The notes under the pieces: generated by a model
The model's input: only the letters and a program-made list of their open reading frames with translations
What the model was told of the DNA's origin: nothing
Databases searched by the model: none
In this document: positions 29,360-40,203 of the stretch, piece after piece
Layout of the letters: each line of letters begins with the position of its first letter
Position numbering within the stretch: the first letter of the stretch is position 1
Program-made: the position numbers and the translations under genes
Source: Candidatus Endolissoclinum faulkneri L5
GTDB taxonomy: Bacteria > Pseudomonadota > Alphaproteobacteria > Thalassobaculales > Thalassobaculaceae
NCBI RefSeq assembly: GCF_000510265.1
Contig: NZ_CP006745.1
Span: 181,444-245,443 of the forward strand
DNA length: 64,000 nt
Reading direction: 5' to 3'

Positions 29360-29893
29360 CTATTTCTTTTTACCTTCCTTAATAAGGATAATCTCATTAG
29401 CGTATTTGATGCCCTTACCTTTAAAAGGTTCTGGCGGACGGAATGCTCGAATTTCTGCTGCAAGTTGACCAACCCGTTGTTTGTCTGCTCCTTTTATAGA
29501 AATCGTGGTCGTACGTTCGCATTTTATTGTGATCCCCTTAGGAATAAATAATCTCACAGGATGACTAAAACCCAGTGCTAATTCCAGATTAGCATCCACA
29601 ATTGCAGCACGATAACCTACACCGCTAATCTCAAGATCAATAGTATAACCAATTGAAACACCGATGATAATATTGTTAATCAGAGATCTGGTAGTACCCC
29701 ACATAGCTCGCGCTTGTTTAGTATTACGTTTTGGAGTAAGCTTTATAAGATCACCTTCTTGCACGACATTAACTTGTGGTAATATTGGTGCCGATAAAGC
29801 TCCAAGTATGCCGACTGCTTTAACTTCTTTATTAGCAATTTCAATTTTTACATTATTTGGAACTGCTATTGGATATTTACCGACACGTGACAT
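29360..29893 (-). CDS. rplF: Ribosomal protein L6
   Basis: L6 sits near the sarcin-ricin loop. MSRVGKYPIAVPNNV opens the protein. GFSHPVRLFIPKGI and the C-terminal RPPEPFKGKGIKYANEII signature are present. The length (177 residues) is normal. It is in the spc operon between rpsH and rplR. Confidence 0.97.
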   Translation of the reverse strand: MSRVGKYPIAVPNNVKIEIANKEVKAVGILGALSAPILPQVNVVQEGDLIKLTPKRNTKQARAMWGTTRSLINNIIIGVSIGYTIDLEISGVGYRAAIVDANLELALGFSHPVRLFIPKGITIKCERTTTISIKGADKQRVGQLAAEIRAFRPPEPFKGKGIKYANEIILIKEGKKK

Positions 29894-29906
29894 GATATAT
29901 TCCTAA

Positions 29907-30305
29907 TCAGAATACCCGACAAAGGATTTCGCCGCCGACATTAAATACACGAGCCTCATGATCAGACATTACACCACGCGGTGTCGATAAAATTGCAATC
30001 CCAAGACCGTTATAAACGCGTTGCAAGTTCCTTATTTTGGAATAGACTCGAAGACCGGGAGTAGATACCCGCGCAATTTTTCTTATTACTGGCTCACCTT
30101 CAAAATATTTTAATTCGATTTCAATGTTAGTGACGCCACTGCGAATATTATCTTGCGAATAAGTATTTATATATCCTTCACGCTGTAAAACATCGAGCAC
30201 ATTTTTGCGCAAACGCGAAGCTGGTGTAACAACGACTGACTTACGTGCATTCTGACCGTTGCGAATCCTTGTCAGCATATCACCAAGAGGATCACTCATG
30301 GACAT
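29907..30305 (-). CDS. rpsH: Ribosomal protein S8
   Basis: S8 is a primary 16S rRNA binder and in some bacteria represses the spc operon. [20 protein letters not shown] opens the domain. The C-terminal signature [20 protein letters not shown] and GGEILCRVF are intact. The length (132 residues) is normal. Confidence 0.97.
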   Translation of the reverse strand: MSMSDPLGDMLTRIRNGQNARKSVVVTPASRLRKNVLDVLQREGYINTYSQDNIRSGVTNIEIELKYFEGEPVIRKIARVSTPGLRVYSKIRNLQRVYNGLGIAILSTPRGVMSDHEARVFNVGGEILCRVF

Positions 30306-30318
30306 TTATCGCCTGCCT

Positions 30319-30624
30319 TTACCAACTTGACTTGATCAAGCCTGGAATTTGACCAGTAGAACCCAAAGCGCGTAGCGCAATCCTTGAAAGCTTGAATTTG
30401 CGATATACGCCTCTTGGGCGCCCTGTAAGTTCACAACGATTACGAATACGTTCTTTAGCGCCATTTTTAGTAAGCCTTTGCATTCTAAGTTGTGCTGCAA
30501 AACGTTCTTCAATGGGCGTTGAGCGATTCATTACAATCGCCTTTAAACGTGCACGCTTTGTGGCTTGCTGCAGATGTAGCCTGCGATTAGAATTGTTCCT
30601 TTCAATAGCGCTTTTCTTAGCCAT
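30319..30624 (-). CDS. rpsN: Ribosomal protein S14, zinc-free long form
   Basis: S14 sits in the small-subunit head. The 101-residue length and the single Cys in [20 protein letters not shown] show the zinc-independent form. [15 protein letters not shown] opens it. It is co-transcribed in the spc operon between rplE and rpsH. Confidence 0.96.
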   Translation of the reverse strand: MAKKSAIERNNSNRRLHLQQATKRARLKAIVMNRSTPIEERFAAQLRMQRLTKNGAKERIRNRCELTGRPRGVYRKFKLSRIALRALGSTGQIPGLIKSSW

Positions 30625-30642
30625 ATGATCCTCTAAATTTGA

Positions 30643-31182
30643 TTAATTAATGAACGGAAAATGAAAATTTTTAAGTAATTCACGTGCTTCGTTATCAGTA
30701 TTAGCACTAGTAACTACAATAATATCCATGCCCTTAATGCTATCAACTTTATCATAGTCAATTTCCGGAAACACAATTTGCTCTCTAATGCCCATAGAAT
30801 AGTTACCACGACCATCAAAGCTTTTTGGGTTTAGTCCTCGAAAATCTCTCACTCTTGGTAGGGCAATATTTATTAAGCGATCTAAAAATTCATACATTCT
30901 ATCACGACGTAATGTTACTTTTACGCCGATTGGCGTATTGGCACGCAACTTGAAGCTTGCAATAGACTTTTTAGCGCGTGTCACTACTGGTTTTTGTCCA
31001 GCGATTAAAGCAACCTCATTAATGGCCGCCTGAATTTTTTTGCTATCTCTAACAGCTTCGCCGACGCTCATATTTAAGATTACTTTAAGTACCTTAGGAA
31101 TCTGATGTACATTGTTGTAGCCAAACGTGAACTGCAAATTTGGGCGTATTCGCTCAATGTATTCTTTGTATAAACGAGTCAT
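30643..31182 (-). CDS. rplE: Ribosomal protein L5
   Basis: L5 binds 5S rRNA and bridges to S13. [35 protein letters not shown] and [20 protein letters not shown] are conserved. The ATG at 31182 gives 179 residues, the usual length. The codon before it is TTG, a less likely start. Confidence 0.96.
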   Translation of the reverse strand: MTRLYKEYIERIRPNLQFTFGYNNVHQIPKVLKVILNMSVGEAVRDSKKIQAAINEVALIAGQKPVVTRAKKSIASFKLRANTPIGVKVTLRRDRMYEFLDRLINIALPRVRDFRGLNPKSFDGRGNYSMGIREQIVFPEIDYDKVDSIKGMDIIVVTSANTDNEARELLKNFHFPFIN

Positions 31183-31188
31183 CAAGCT

Positions 31189-31518
31189 TTACCTTGCAAG
31201 CAAGTATGTATTAATCAATTGGCCAGATCGTTTAGCAAGGCGAACCTTCTTTCCATCTCTTTCTTCGAAACGAATACGAGTAGACTTACCTGACTGAGGA
31301 TCTACATGCATGACGTTAGATATATCTAATGTAGCTTCACGTTTAATAATACCCCCAGGTGAATTTTGGCTCGGACGTTTATGACGTTTGATGATATTTA
31401 TACCTTCTACAACTAAACGATTGTCTGAGGGTATTACTCGCAATACTTTACCAGCTTTACCTTTGTCGCGACCGGTGATAACTACTACCCAATCTCCTTT
31501 TCTAATACGCGCTGACAT
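31189..31518 (-). CDS. rplX: Ribosomal protein L24
   Basis: L24 is an assembly initiator with an N-terminal KOW motif ([20 protein letters not shown]). [20 protein letters not shown] follows. The length (109 residues) is normal. Its ATG overlaps the rplN stop codon by one base (TAATG), which indicates coupled translation. Confidence 0.96.
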   Translation of the reverse strand: MSARIRKGDWVVVITGRDKGKAGKVLRVIPSDNRLVVEGINIIKRHKRPSQNSPGGIIKREATLDISNVMHVDPQSGKSTRIRFEERDGKKVRLAKRSGQLINTYLLAR

Positions 31519-31886
31519 TATAAAACCTCCGGAGCCAATGAAATAATCTTCATAAACTTCTTAGCACGAAGCTCGCGGGTTACCGGACCAAATATTCTAG
31601 TACCGATCGGCTCTCCTTGCTTGTTAATCAGCACGGCAGCATTTTTGTCAAATCGTATAGTAGTTCCATCTTTACGACGAATTTCTTTAGCGGTGCGAAC
31701 AATGACCGCACGATGCACATCGCCCTTTTTTACGCGTCCTAGAGGAATTGCTTCCTTAACAGATACGACGATGATATCGGCAATCGAAGCAAACTTACGC
31801 TTTGAACCACCGAGTACCTTAATACATTGCAAGCTTCGAGCACCAGAATTATCCGCCACTTGAAGATTCGTCTGCATTTGAATCAT
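31518..31886 (-). CDS. rplN: Ribosomal protein L14
   Basis: L14 contacts h14 of 16S r[40 protein letters not shown] and the C-terminal [20 protein letters not shown] are typical. The length (122 residues) is normal. It begins the spc operon genes here, 13 bases after rpsQ. Confidence 0.97.
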   Translation of the reverse strand: MIQMQTNLQVADNSGARSLQCIKVLGGSKRKFASIADIIVVSVKEAIPLGRVKKGDVHRAVIVRTAKEIRRKDGTTIRFDKNAAVLINKQGEPIGTRIFGPVTRELRAKKFMKIISLAPEVL

Positions 31887-31899
31887 GACCTGCTATCCT

Positions 31900-32163
31900 T
31901 TAATTATTACGGTTTACTTCAGGCCCCACAGTACGATCGTATAAAACTGCAAATTTTTTATTTTTTGAAATTGGAGCACACTCCATTATACGCACCGCAT
32001 CTCCTTGTTTAAAGCAATTCTTAGGATCATGAGCAGAAAATCTATGTGAACGTGTTATAAACTTTTTATATAGTGGATGCATAACCCGCCTCTGGACATT
32101 CACAATTATAGTTTTATCGCTTTTGCTGTTTACGACTATACCTTGAAGAATGCGCTTTGGCAT
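31900..32163 (-). CDS. rpsQ: Ribosomal protein S17
   Basis: S17 is an OB-fold protein binding 16S rRNA. MPKRILQGIVVNSKSDKTII, HPLYKKFITRSHRFSAHDP and the CAPISKNKKFAVL segment are present. The length (87 residues) is normal. It is the last gene of the S10 operon order. Confidence 0.96.
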   Translation of the reverse strand: MPKRILQGIVVNSKSDKTIIVNVQRRVMHPLYKKFITRSHRFSAHDPKNCFKQGDAVRIMECAPISKNKKFAVLYDRTVGPEVNRNN

Positions 32164-32191
32164 TGCTTTTCTCCCAACCTTTTAGTCATAC

Positions 32192-32410
32192 TTACTTTAA
32201 AGGCATTGCTTGAGCCTTTTCGCTAATAATTGTCTTCACCTGAGCAATTTCACGTCGGACTAAGCGTGCACGATTAAAGTCTTTAATCTGTGCATTTGCT
32301 TTTTGAAAGCGTAGATTAAATGCTTCTTTACGCAATTGCAGGAGATGTTCTTTTAATTGGTCCGGCGACCTTGTTCTAAGATTGTTAAGAGCCTTAGTCT
32401 TATTCACCAT
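32192..32410 (-). CDS. rpmC: Ribosomal protein L29
   Basis: L29 is a helical hairpin at the tunnel exit. LRTRSPDQLKEHLLQLRKEA and NLRFQKANAQIKDFNRARLV followed by RREIAQVKTI identify it. The length (72 residues) is normal. It lies between rplP and rpsQ. Confidence 0.96.
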   Translation of the reverse strand: MVNKTKALNNLRTRSPDQLKEHLLQLRKEAFNLRFQKANAQIKDFNRARLVRREIAQVKTIISEKAQAMPLK

Positions 32411-32428
32411 AATGTAATTTGCTCCTAA

Positions 32429-32842
32429 TTACTCACTTAAACGCACTACAAATCGAGTATCAACCGGGAGCTTCATAGAAGCAAGGCAAAATGCCTCCTT
32501 GGCTAGGTCTTTTGATACACCATCTAATTCAAACATAATCCTACCAGGCTTTATACGACAGACCCAAAACTCGGGAGAGCCTTTGCCCTTACCCATACGG
32601 ACTTCAGCTGGTTTACTCGATACCGGTATGTCTGGAAAAATTCTGATCCATAATCGACCTGTACGGCGAATATGACGTGTTATTGCGCGGCGAGCAGATT
32701 CAATCTGACGCGCCGTTACACGTTCTGGTGTAATAGCTTTAAGGCCGTATGCGCCAAAATTTAGCAACGTGCCACTCTTTGATAAACCATGAATGCGTCC
32801 CTTATGAGCTTTACGGAACTTCGTACGTTTGGGGAAAAGCAT
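32429..32842 (-). CDS. rplP: Ribosomal protein L16
   Basis: L16 helps position A-site t[19 protein letters not shown] opens the protein. [20 protein letters not shown] and the [20 protein letters not shown] signature are intact. The length (137 residues) is normal. Confidence 0.97.
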   Translation of the reverse strand: MLFPKRTKFRKAHKGRIHGLSKSGTLLNFGAYGLKAITPERVTARQIESARRAITRHIRRTGRLWIRIFPDIPVSSKPAEVRMGKGKGSPEFWVCRIKPGRIMFELDGVSKDLAKEAFCLASMKLPVDTRFVVRLSE

Positions 32843-32866
32843 TTATTTTCACCTTTCGCTGAACGG

Positions 32867-33559
32867 TCAACGGCGATCACCAACAGAATTTATATGCTGC
32901 TCAGCTAAGCGTTTATCTTGTGCCATAGGATCATGAACTAGCACTTCACCCTTAAATACCCACACCTTTACACCACAACTACCGTAGGTAGTGTAAGCAG
33001 TAGCTTCACCATAATCGATTTCTGCTCTTAATGTGTGAAGGGATACTCTTCCTTCGCGATACCACTCGGTACGCGCGATTTCTGCTCCACCTAGACGGCC
33101 ACTACAATTAATTCGAATTCCCATTGCACCAAGGCGCATTGCCGATTGGACGGCTCTCTTCATTGCGCGACGAAAAGCTACCCGTCGCTCAAGCTGTTGA
33201 GCAATATTTTCCGCAACAAGATGAGCGTCGATCTCGGGTTTGCGTATCTCCACTATATTCAGTGCGACATCTGTATCGGTTAGTTTGGATAAGTATTGAC
33301 GAAGCTTTTCTATATCAGTACCCTTCTTACCGATTACGACGCCCGGACGAGCCGAATATATAGTAATACGAGCGCGTTTAGCTGGACGTTCGATAACAAT
33401 GCGGCTAACACCAGATTGACGCAAACGCTCCGTCAAGTATTGACGGAGCTTGATGTCTTGATGTAGTAGCTCAGCATAACCTTTACTAGCAAACCAGCGT
33501 GAATCCCAGGTACGATTAATACCGAGACGCAGCCCTATGGGATTAACTTTATGACCCAT
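32867..33559 (-). CDS. rpsC: Ribosomal protein S3
   Basis: S3 forms part of the mRNA entry channel. The ATG at 33559 begins [20 protein letters not shown], the usual start. Conserved are the KH region [16 protein letters not shown] and the C-terminal [19 protein letters not shown]. Length 230 residues. It overlaps the rplV end by 11 bases. An opening seven residues upstream is not needed. Confidence 0.96.
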   Translation of the reverse strand: MGHKVNPIGLRLGINRTWDSRWFASKGYAELLHQDIKLRQYLTERLRQSGVSRIVIERPAKRARITIYSARPGVVIGKKGTDIEKLRQYLSKLTDTDVALNIVEIRKPEIDAHLVAENIAQQLERRVAFRRAMKRAVQSAMRLGAMGIRINCSGRLGGAEIARTEWYREGRVSLHTLRAEIDYGEATAYTTYGSCGVKVWVFKGEVLVHDPMAQDKRLAEQHINSVGDRR

Positions 33560-33938
33560 TAGGTTGCTCCCTGAGCTCACTTACGATTACGGTGATGTGG
33601 CTAAATGGCCTTTTAATTCGACCTAACAACCCACGTGCTCTAGGGCGAAAGCGCTTCATTGTTATACTCTTGCCTACAAAAGCCTCTTTAACAAAAAGTC
33701 TATCGACGTCAAGTTGGTGGTTATTCTCAGCGTTGGCAATAGCAGATTCCAGAAGCTTCTTCACGTCATGTGCAATCTGGCGCTTGGAAAAAGCTAAAGT
33801 AGCTAAAGCATGATTTGCACGTTGACCGCGAATCATTTGTGCAACCAGATTTAGTTTTTGTACACTGACACGTACATTACGTAGTATAGCCTTAGCTTCT
33901 CTATTATCAAGTCGTTTTCCAAACATTCTTTTACCCAC
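33549..33938 (-). CDS. rplV: Ribosomal protein L22
   Basis: L22 lines the exit tunnel. [39 protein letters not shown] and [20 protein letters not shown] identify it. The length (129 residues) is normal. Overlaps rpsC. Confidence 0.96.
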   Translation of the reverse strand: MGKRMFGKRLDNREAKAILRNVRVSVQKLNLVAQMIRGQRANHALATLAFSKRQIAHDVKKLLESAIANAENNHQLDVDRLFVKEAFVGKSITMKRFRPRARGLLGRIKRPFSHITVIVSELREQPNGS

Positions 33939-33956
33939 TGCCCGCTCCTTTTAGTC

Positions 33957-34232
33957 TTATCGACGTGATTTCTTATCTGCAGCATGACCGTAATAAGTGC
34001 GTGTTGGCGAGAATTCACCAAACTTATGCCCTACCATGTTTTCGCTAACAAGAACCGGAATAAATTTACGGCCATTGTGTACGCCAAAAGTTAGTCCGAC
34101 AAACTGCGGCATAATGGTCGAACGTCGCGACCAAGTTTTGATAACTTCATTTCGACCGGATTTGCGGGACTTTTCAGCCTTCTTTAGCAAATAACCATCG
34201 ACGAAGGGTCCCTTCCAAACGGATCTAGCCAC
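33957..34232 (-). CDS. rpsS: Ribosomal protein S19
   Basis: S19 lies in the small-subunit head next to S13. The GTG at 34232 begins [19 protein letters not shown], the family N-terminus, with GGAGAAG just upstream. The longer reading frame to 34376 is antisense-frame extension inside rplB and was not used. [20 protein letters not shown] and [19 protein letters not shown] are conserved. Length 91 residues. Confidence 0.95.
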   Translation of the reverse strand: MARSVWKGPFVDGYLLKKAEKSRKSGRNEVIKTWSRRSTIMPQFVGLTFGVHNGRKFIPVLVSENMVGHKFGEFSPTRTYYGHAADKKSRR

Positions 34233-34245
34233 TAAAAACTTCTCC

Positions 34246-35070
34246 TTACTTCCGACGACGGCGAACAATAAACTTATCAGTTGCCTTATTGTTACGCGTC
34301 TTCTTGCCCTTAGTTGATTTACCCCACGGGGTGACTGGATGACGACCACCTGAGGTCCTACCTTCACCACCACCATGCGGATGATCGACTGGATTCATGG
34401 CAACACCGCGCACAGTTGGACGTCTTCCTAACCAGCGATTTCGGCCAGCCTTACCTAATTTAATGTTTTGCTGTTCAGGGTTTGATACAGCACCTATAGT
34501 AGCCTTACATTCAGCGCGCACCATGCGAATCTCACCCGAGCTCAAACGAAGTAGAGCGTAGCCAGAATCACGACCGACAATTTGGACATAAGTACCAGCA
34601 GAACGAGCAAGTTGACCGCCTTTTTTAGGCTTTAACTCAACATTGTGGACTATAGTACCGATCGGTATGCTGCTCAATTGCATAGAATTGCCTGGTTTTA
34701 CATCTACGCGTTCACCGGCAATAATTTTATCTCCGATATTAAGACGCTGCGGAGCTAAAATATAATTTTGTTCTCCGTCTTCGTAATTGACAAGAGCAAT
34801 AAAAGCTGTCCGATTCGGATCGTATTCAATACGCTCTACAGTGGCGGTTACATTTAACTTAGAACGTTTAAAATCAACAATTCTGTAGGTCCTCTTGTGA
34901 CCTCCTCCCCGGTGGCGAACAGTTATACGGCCGGTATTATTACGACCAGATTTTTTGCCAATACCTCTGGTTAGCTTTTTAATTGGTTTACCAGACCACA
35001 GCTCCGAGCGATCAATACTAATTAGCTGACGCCGCGATGGAGTAGTTGGATTAAATGACCTTAAAGTCAT
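34246..35070 (-). CDS. rplB: Ribosomal protein L2
   Basis: L2 is essential for subunit joining and peptidyl transfer. The sequence contains [37 protein letters not shown] and the signature [20 protein letters not shown]. The length (274 residues) is normal. Confidence 0.98.
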   Translation of the reverse strand: MTLRSFNPTTPSRRQLISIDRSELWSGKPIKKLTRGIGKKSGRNNTGRITVRHRGGGHKRTYRIVDFKRSKLNVTATVERIEYDPNRTAFIALVNYEDGEQNYILAPQRLNIGDKIIAGERVDVKPGNSMQLSSIPIGTIVHNVELKPKKGGQLARSAGTYVQIVGRDSGYALLRLSSGEIRMVRAECKATIGAVSNPEQQNIKLGKAGRNRWLGRRPTVRGVAMNPVDHPHGGGEGRTSGGRHPVTPWGKSTKGKKTRNNKATDKFIVRRRRK

Positions 35071-35074
35071 AAAT

Positions 35075-35404
35075 TTATATTCCTACCATCAAATCAATCT
35101 TCTGCCCTTTGGCTAGAATAATAATAGCCTTCTTGTAGTTAGAACGACGACCCAATCTCCCTCGATAACGTTTTATCTTACCTTTAATCAATAGAGTATT
35201 AATTGAACTTACTTTTACATTAAATAAATCTTCAACAGCCTGCTTAATTTCTGGTTTGGCTGATTTAACAGGAACCTCAAACGTTACTTGACCGAAATTA
35301 GATCCAGCAGTCGACTTTTCAGTTACTATTGGACGACGAAGCAATTCATAAGCTCGCTCACTGCTTACATTACTAAATTTTGGTTTGTATGGAGTGACAG
35401 TCAT
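35075..35404 (-). CDS. rplW: Ribosomal protein L23
   Basis: L23 is the docking site for trigger factor and SRP at the tunnel exit. [18 protein letters not shown] and the RNA-binding [20 protein letters not shown] segment are typical. Length 109 residues. Its ATG overlaps the rplD stop by four bases. Confidence 0.96.
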   Translation of the reverse strand: MTVTPYKPKFSNVSSERAYELLRRPIVTEKSTAGSNFGQVTFEVPVKSAKPEIKQAVEDLFNVKVSSINTLLIKGKIKRYRGRLGRRSNYKKAIIILAKGQKIDLMVGI

Positions 35405-36021
35405 CTCAAGCGAATCTCCAGTTGTTCGACAGCAACTTTGGTTAAAACTAAAGTTTCACGACGGAGAATATCGTAGACATTAGCGCCTTGCTGTGGCAAC
35501 AGATCCACTAACGGAATGTTACGCACGGCGTAGGCAAAATTTTTATTCAATACTCCTCCGTCAATAACCAGCACTGACAGCCAGCCAAGTAATTTAAATC
35601 TTGCTGCTAGTGGTTTTGTTTTGGGCCTATCGGCACTTGCTTCATCGATAACAACCAGTTTGCCATCCTTAAATTTCGTTGATAGCGCAATTTTTAAGCC
35701 CAGTTTCCGAAATTTTTTAGTAAGTTGGTATTTATGACTACGAACAACTGGTCCATGGACTGTTTGTCCGCCACGAAAATGAGTTGTCCTCATTGAACCT
35801 TGACGAGCGCGACCAGTACCTTTTTGACGAAATGGCTTTTTAGTTGTTCCAGATATTTCTGAGATACCCTTGGTTTTATGATTACCACTACGACGCTTGG
35901 CCAGTTGCCAATTTATTACTCGGGCTAAAATATCCTTACGTGTTTCAAGGCCAAATATCGACTTATCAAGATAAATCTCGCCGGTCTTCTTTGCGTCAAG
36001 ATTAACGGTGTCAATTTTCAT
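35401..36021 (-). CDS. rplD: Ribosomal protein L4
   Basis: L4 lines the exit tunnel, and in gammaproteobacteria it also represses the S10 operon. Conserved are GTTKKPFRQKGTGRARQGSM, FRGGQTVHGPVVRSHKYQLT and the C-terminal ILRRETLVLTKVAVEQLE. The length (206 residues) is normal. The 123 bases after rplC without coding are unusually wide for this operon. Confidence 0.96.
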   Translation of the reverse strand: MKIDTVNLDAKKTGEIYLDKSIFGLETRKDILARVINWQLAKRRSGNHKTKGISEISGTTKKPFRQKGTGRARQGSMRTTHFRGGQTVHGPVVRSHKYQLTKKFRKLGLKIALSTKFKDGKLVVIDEASADRPKTKPLAARFKLLGWLSVLVIDGGVLNKNFAYAVRNIPLVDLLPQQGANVYDILRRETLVLTKVAVEQLEIRLR

Positions 36022-36144
36022 GACTTCAACTATTCTCCTCAGCGTTTTTCATCGTGACAGATTGTATTTAAGGAATTGTCAACAGAACCGTTTACTGCTT
36101 CTGAGAAAATAAACTACTATAAAGCTCCTTGATCATTTTTACGT

Positions 36145-36819
36145 CTATTTTTTTAGCCCAGCTGGATATGGAGCATTTTTTGGCATACCAATTTTTACTG
36201 AGTCTCTGAGCAACACACAACTTCCCTTAGAACCAGGCACGGATCCTTGTACAAGGATCAAGCCACGGGAAGGACTAGTAGAAACAATAGTCAGGTTTTG
36301 AACAGTAATCCGCTCGTTACCCATGTGACCAGCCATTTTTTTTCCAGGAAATACTCGGCCAGGATCTTGATTGTTTCCGGTAGAGCCGTGGGAGCGATGT
36401 GATAATGAAACTCCGTGTGACGCTCTTAAACCACCAAAATTATGCCTCTTCATTACACCAGCGAAACCTTTACCAATGGAAACACCTATCGCATCAACTT
36501 TTTGTCCTACAATAAAATGTTCAACGGATAATTCGGAACCAATTTCGATAAGAGCATCATCAGAAATACGAAACTCAGCTAACTTACGTTTGGGATTAAC
36601 TCCTGCTTTGGCAAAATGACCACGCATTGGCAGGGTAGTACTACTGATCTTTTTGCATCCAACTCCTAATTGCAATGCGCTGTACCCATCTTTTTCCTTA
36701 GTTCGTTGAGCAATGACTCGACAATCCTCAATTATTAATACAGTAACTGGAATATGCTTACCTTCTTTAGTAAGAAGTCGCGTCATGCCAAGTTTATAAG
36801 AAATTAGTCCTGAACGCAT
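36145..36819 (-). CDS. rplC: Ribosomal protein L3
   Basis: L3 is an early-assembly protein near the peptidyl transferase centre. The ATG at 36819 begins [20 protein letters not shown], the usual start. [19 protein letters not shown], the [20 protein letters not shown] loop and [12 protein letters not shown] are conserved. Length 224 residues. It follows rpsJ after 13 bases. Confidence 0.96.
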   Translation of the reverse strand: MRSGLISYKLGMTRLLTKEGKHIPVTVLIIEDCRVIAQRTKEKDGYSALQLGVGCKKISSTTLPMRGHFAKAGVNPKRKLAEFRISDDALIEIGSELSVEHFIVGQKVDAIGVSIGKGFAGVMKRHNFGGLRASHGVSLSHRSHGSTGNNQDPGRVFPGKKMAGHMGNERITVQNLTIVSTSPSRGLILVQGSVPGSKGSCVLLRDSVKIGMPKNAPYPAGLKK

Positions 36820-36832
36820 CGTGCTGACTACC

Positions 36833-37141
36833 TCAGAGTTTAATCTCGACATCCACACCAGAAGCTAAATCAAGCTTCATTAATGCATCTACGGTTTGTG
36901 GAGTTGGATCAACTATATCAAGAACTCTTTTGTGAGTTTTAATTTCAAACTGCTCCCGACTTTTTTTGTCGATATGTGGACCTCGTAGTACAGTAAAACG
37001 CTCGATACGAGTCGGGAGAGGAATAGGACCACGCACGCTTGCTCCAGTGCGCTTAGCTGTGTTTACAATTTCACAGGTCGACTGGTCAAGGACTCGGTGA
37101 TCAAATGCCTTCAGACGGATGCGAATGTTTTGACTGTCCAT
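36833..37141 (-). CDS. rpsJ: Ribosomal protein S10 (NusE)
   Basis: S10 is a small-subunit protein and, as NusE, a partner of NusB and NusG in antitermination and coupling. [20 protein letters not shown], the loop [19 protein letters not shown] and [19 protein letters not shown] are present. Length 102 residues. It is now the first gene of the S10 operon with a 414-base gap upstream, where relatives carry tuf. Confidence 0.97.
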   Translation of the reverse strand: MDSQNIRIRLKAFDHRVLDQSTCEIVNTAKRTGASVRGPIPLPTRIERFTVLRGPHIDKKSREQFEIKTHKRVLDIVDPTPQTVDALMKLDLASGVDVEIKL

Positions 37142-37191
37142 CTTTCCGCTACTTTCAATCGCGTTGAATAACTAAGCCGTTGTCATCGCGC

Positions 37192-37228
37192 AAAAAAAAA
37201 ATGCGAAAGCCTATAAAAGCGCTTTTGC
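37192..37228 (-). terminator. Hairpin with 10-U tract in the rpsJ leader
   Basis: On the minus strand GCAAAAGC pairs with GCTTTCGC (one A-C mismatch) around a 10-base loop, followed by A and ten T. This is the best intrinsic terminator shape in the window. It lies 50 bases upstream of the rpsJ start. It may end fusA read-through or act as an attenuator of the S10 operon. Confidence 0.65.
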
Positions 37229-37380
37229 TTCTGGCCACTTAAATATTGTGCTGCCCTAAAACACGAAAAAGGTATCCAATCAGTTAAAAGTTAACTAAAT
37301 CACAGCTAATCGAGAGAGTACTAAGCAAACTGTTAGTCCTAAAAGGCATCGTCAAGTAGCAACTTTAGATTTATAGAGAG

Positions 37381-37408
37381 ATAATACTCATTTCTAACAC
37401 CAAGGCAA
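37381..37408 (-). promoter_or_regulatory. Candidate promoter for the S10 operon
   Basis: On the minus strand TTGCCT (37408-37403) and TATTAT (37386-37381) are separated by 16 bases. It is upstream of the hairpin at 37192-37228, so the leader would contain it. Matches are moderate and the background is AT-rich. Confidence 0.4.
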
Positions 37409-37434
37409 AGGCTAATCTGGATAAAAAATTAATT

Positions 37435-37462
37435 ATTCTAAAAATAAACGATATACTGTAAA
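37435..37462 (-). promoter_or_regulatory. Second candidate promoter in the fusA-rpsJ gap
   Basis: On the minus strand TTTACA (37462-37457) and TAGAAT (37440-37435) are 16 bases apart. It could be an alternative start of S10 operon transcription. Support is weaker than an experimentally known promoter would need. Confidence 0.35.
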
Positions 37463-37555
37463 TTCTTACAAGAAGATAACTAAGGAACAAATCTTAATAA
37501 AATCTGGATTATCAATCTCGCAAGTAGACAATGGCAAATATTAAAATAATTTATG

Positions 37556-39637
37556 CTATTTTTTACATATTTCATCAGTTATAGTCTTAGGGACAGGCTT
37601 ATAATGGTCAAATTGCATACTATACTGAGCTCGACCTTGACTCATAGAGCGAAGAGTATTGACGTATCCAAACATGTTTGCTAAAGGCACCATGGCATCG
37701 ATAACACGAGCATTGCTGCGATGTCCCATTCCATTAACATGGCCGCGACGGCTACTCAAGTCTCCTATAATGTCACCCATATAATCTTCAGGAGTGATAA
37801 TCTCAACCTTCATAATTGGTTCTAATAAAATCGGAGCAGCTTTTGCCATTCCTTCATTCAAAGCAGCGCGAGAAGCTATTTCAAATGCTAATACACTGGA
37901 GTCTACATCGTGATAGGCTCCATCTGTTAAAGTAATCTTCATGTCAACAACAGGAAAGCCATCAAGTACCCCAGTAGTCAAAGCTGAATTTAGACCTTTT
38001 TCAACACCAGGTATATACTCACGTGGTACTGATCCACCAAATATGGCGTTTTCGAAAAGAAAACCCTTCCCTCTTTCTTGGGGAGAAAGAGTCAGTTTAA
38101 CGCGAGCAAACTGGCCAGCACCGCCAGTTTGCTTTTTATGAGTATAATCAATCTCAACTGTTTTGGTAATTGATTCACGATAAGCTACTTGGGGTGCACC
38201 CACATTAGCTTCAACTTTAAATTCGCGACGCATACGATCGATTAAAATATCCAAATGAAGTTCACCCATACCTTTAATAACCGTTTGTCCACTTTCAGGA
38301 TCAGAAGTAACGCGAAAAGAAGGATCCTCTGTGGCTAAACGACTAAGGGCAACCCCCATCTTTTCCTGATCTCCCTTAGTTTTTGGTTCTACTGCAACTT
38401 CAATAACTGGATTGGGAAATTCCATTCGCTCTAAAATTACTGGTTTTAGCTGATCACACAGTGTATCGCCAGTAGTCGTATGTTTAATACCTGCTAAAGC
38501 TACTATATCGCCAGCACGTGCTTCTTTTATATCCTCACGATTATTTGAATGCATAAGAAGCATACGACCGACACGTTCACGCTTATTTTTAATAGTATTC
38601 ATTATTGAGCAACCAGTTGCTAAAACACCAGAATAAATGCGGGCAAACGTCAGTGAACCAACAAAAGGATCGTTCATAATCTTAAATGCTAATGCGGCAA
38701 ATGGTTCTTCATCAGAGGATTTACGTATTATTTCGGTTTTACCGTCAATGGATATCCCCTTTATGGCTTTAACATCCATTGGAGAAGGCAGATAGTCAAT
38801 CACAGCATCAAGCAGCGGCTGAACGCCTTTATTTTTAAAAGCTGAACCCAAAAACACAGGAACGAAACTACCATCCAATACTCCCTTGCGGATGCATGCA
38901 CGAAGCATTTTTTCTGTCAATTCATTACCATCTAGATAAGCCTCCATAGCAGCGTCATCCGCTTCAATAGCTAACTCAATCATTCTTTGGCGATAATCAG
39001 CTGCTTTACTAGCTAAATGCAGTGGTATTTCATCAATCTCAAAGTTTGCGCCTAATGATTCATCCATCCAGCGCACAGATTTCATAGCTACAAGATCAAC
39101 AATACCGACGAAATTAGATTCTACACCAATCGGCAATTGCATAATTATTGGCGTAGCACCTAGACGCTCCACAATCATATTTACGCAGCGAAAAAAGTCA
39201 GCACCTATACGATCCATCTTGTTGACAAAACAGATACGTGGCACACTGTACTTATCGGCTTGGCGCCAGACAGTTTCAGACTGTGGCTCAACACCAGCAA
39301 CACTATCAAATACAGCAATAGCACCATCTAATACACGCAAAGAACGTTCTACCTCAATTGTAAAGTCAACATGACCTGGGGTGTCAATAAGATTAATACG
39401 ACATTCGCGCCAAAAGCAGGTAGTTGCAGCTGAAGTTATTGTGATGCCGCGCTCCTGCTCTTGTTCCATCCAATCCATAGTTGCATTACCGTCATGAACT
39501 TCGCCGATCTTGTAGGAACGACCAGTATAGTATAGAATTCTTTCAGTTGTTGTCGTTTTGCCAGCGTCGATGTGGGCCATGATACCAATATTGCGATACA
39601 TTTCTAGTGGATGAGTACGATACATTGAGCGTGTCAC
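37556..39637 (-). CDS. fusA: Elongation factor G
   Basis: EF-G drives tRNA-mRNA translocation using GTP. The P-loop AHIDAGKT is at 21-28. [18 protein letters not shown] (G3), [11 protein letters not shown] (G4) and [20 protein letters not shown] lie in the G domain. The C-terminal domains include [20 protein letters not shown]-like sequence (here [20 protein letters not shown]). The length (693 residues) is normal. It follows rpsG after 83 bases, with a hairpin in between. Confidence 0.98.
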   Translation of the reverse strand: MTRSMYRTHPLEMYRNIGIMAHIDAGKTTTTERILYYTGRSYKIGEVHDGNATMDWMEQEQERGITITSAATTCFWRECRINLIDTPGHVDFTIEVERSLRVLDGAIAVFDSVAGVEPQSETVWRQADKYSVPRICFVNKMDRIGADFFRCVNMIVERLGATPIIMQLPIGVESNFVGIVDLVAMKSVRWMDESLGANFEIDEIPLHLASKAADYRQRMIELAIEADDAAMEAYLDGNELTEKMLRACIRKGVLDGSFVPVFLGSAFKNKGVQPLLDAVIDYLPSPMDVKAIKGISIDGKTEIIRKSSDEEPFAALAFKIMNDPFVGSLTFARIYSGVLATGCSIMNTIKNKRERVGRMLLMHSNNREDIKEARAGDIVALAGIKHTTTGDTLCDQLKPVILERMEFPNPVIEVAVEPKTKGDQEKMGVALSRLATEDPSFRVTSDPESGQTVIKGMGELHLDILIDRMRREFKVEANVGAPQVAYRESITKTVEIDYTHKKQTGGAGQFARVKLTLSPQERGKGFLFENAIFGGSVPREYIPGVEKGLNSALTTGVLDGFPVVDMKITLTDGAYHDVDSSVLAFEIASRAALNEGMAKAAPILLEPIMKVEIITPEDYMGDIIGDLSSRRGHVNGMGHRSNARVIDAMVPLANMFGYVNTLRSMSQGRAQYSMQFDHYKPVPKTITDEICKK

Positions 39638-39704
39638 TAAAATTTAAAGTTTTGGGCGTTAAAGAAAAAAAACAACAAATATTTGAATAAAAGAAGTTTA
39701 GTTT

Positions 39705-39723
39705 TAATTGCTAGCGGCAATTA
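39705..39723 (-). terminator. Stem-loop overlapping the rpsG stop codon
   Basis: On the minus strand TAATTGC pairs perfectly with GCAATTA around CGCTA, and the first three bases are the rpsG stop codon. No U-tract follows (AAACTAAAC). It could partly end transcription before fusA or protect the rpsG 3' end. Confidence 0.5.
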
Positions 39724-40191
39724 CCAACGATAATGAGAAAAAGCTTTATTAGCATCAGCCATCCGATGAGTATCTTCACGTTTCTTAACTGCTGAGCCAC
39801 GGTTTTGAGCTGCATCCCTTAATTCAGCAGATAACTTTTGCATCATGGTTTTTTCAGAGCGCTTGCGGGCAGCATTAATCAACCAGCGAATGGCTAACGC
39901 TTGAGCGCGCTCAGGGCGAACCTCAATGGGAACTTGATAAGTAGCTCCACCGACACGACGAGAACGAACCTCCACACGGGGCTTTACATTGTCTAAGGCC
40001 TCATGAAACGTTCGAATCGCCGTAACTCCAATTCGTCCTTCAAGAATATCAAATGCACCATAAACTATAGCCTCAGCTACTGAGCGTTTACCGTCGTACA
40101 TCAAACAGCTCATAAATTTAGAAACGACTGGGTCACCAAAATGAGCATCTGGCAATATATGGCGCTTTACTGCGCGATGGCGACGCGACAC
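39721..40191 (-). CDS. rpsG: Ribosomal protein S7
   Basis: S7 starts assembly of the 30S head. [40 protein letters not shown] and the [19 protein letters not shown] region are conserved. The length (156 residues) is normal. It follows rpsL after 12 bases. Confidence 0.97.
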   Translation of the reverse strand: MSRRHRAVKRHILPDAHFGDPVVSKFMSCLMYDGKRSVAEAIVYGAFDILEGRIGVTAIRTFHEALDNVKPRVEVRSRRVGGATYQVPIEVRPERAQALAIRWLINAARKRSEKTMMQKLSAELRDAAQNRGSAVKKREDTHRMADANKAFSHYRW

Positions 40192-40203
40192 GATATAATC
40201 TCC

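Larger units (their letters stand above)
37142..37555. other. fusA-rpsJ gap where tuf is missing
   Basis: Alphaproteobacterial str operons usually read rpsL-rpsG-fusA-tuf-rpsJ. Here 414 bases separate fusA from rpsJ with no tuf. The gap contains a hairpin plus U-tract (37192-37228) and two promoter-like matches. No recognisable EF-Tu remnant was seen. Confidence 0.7.

Noticed and set aside
34233-34376. N-terminal extension of rpsS
   Set aside because: It runs through rplB in another frame; the GTG at 34232 matches the S19 family start and has GGAGAAG.
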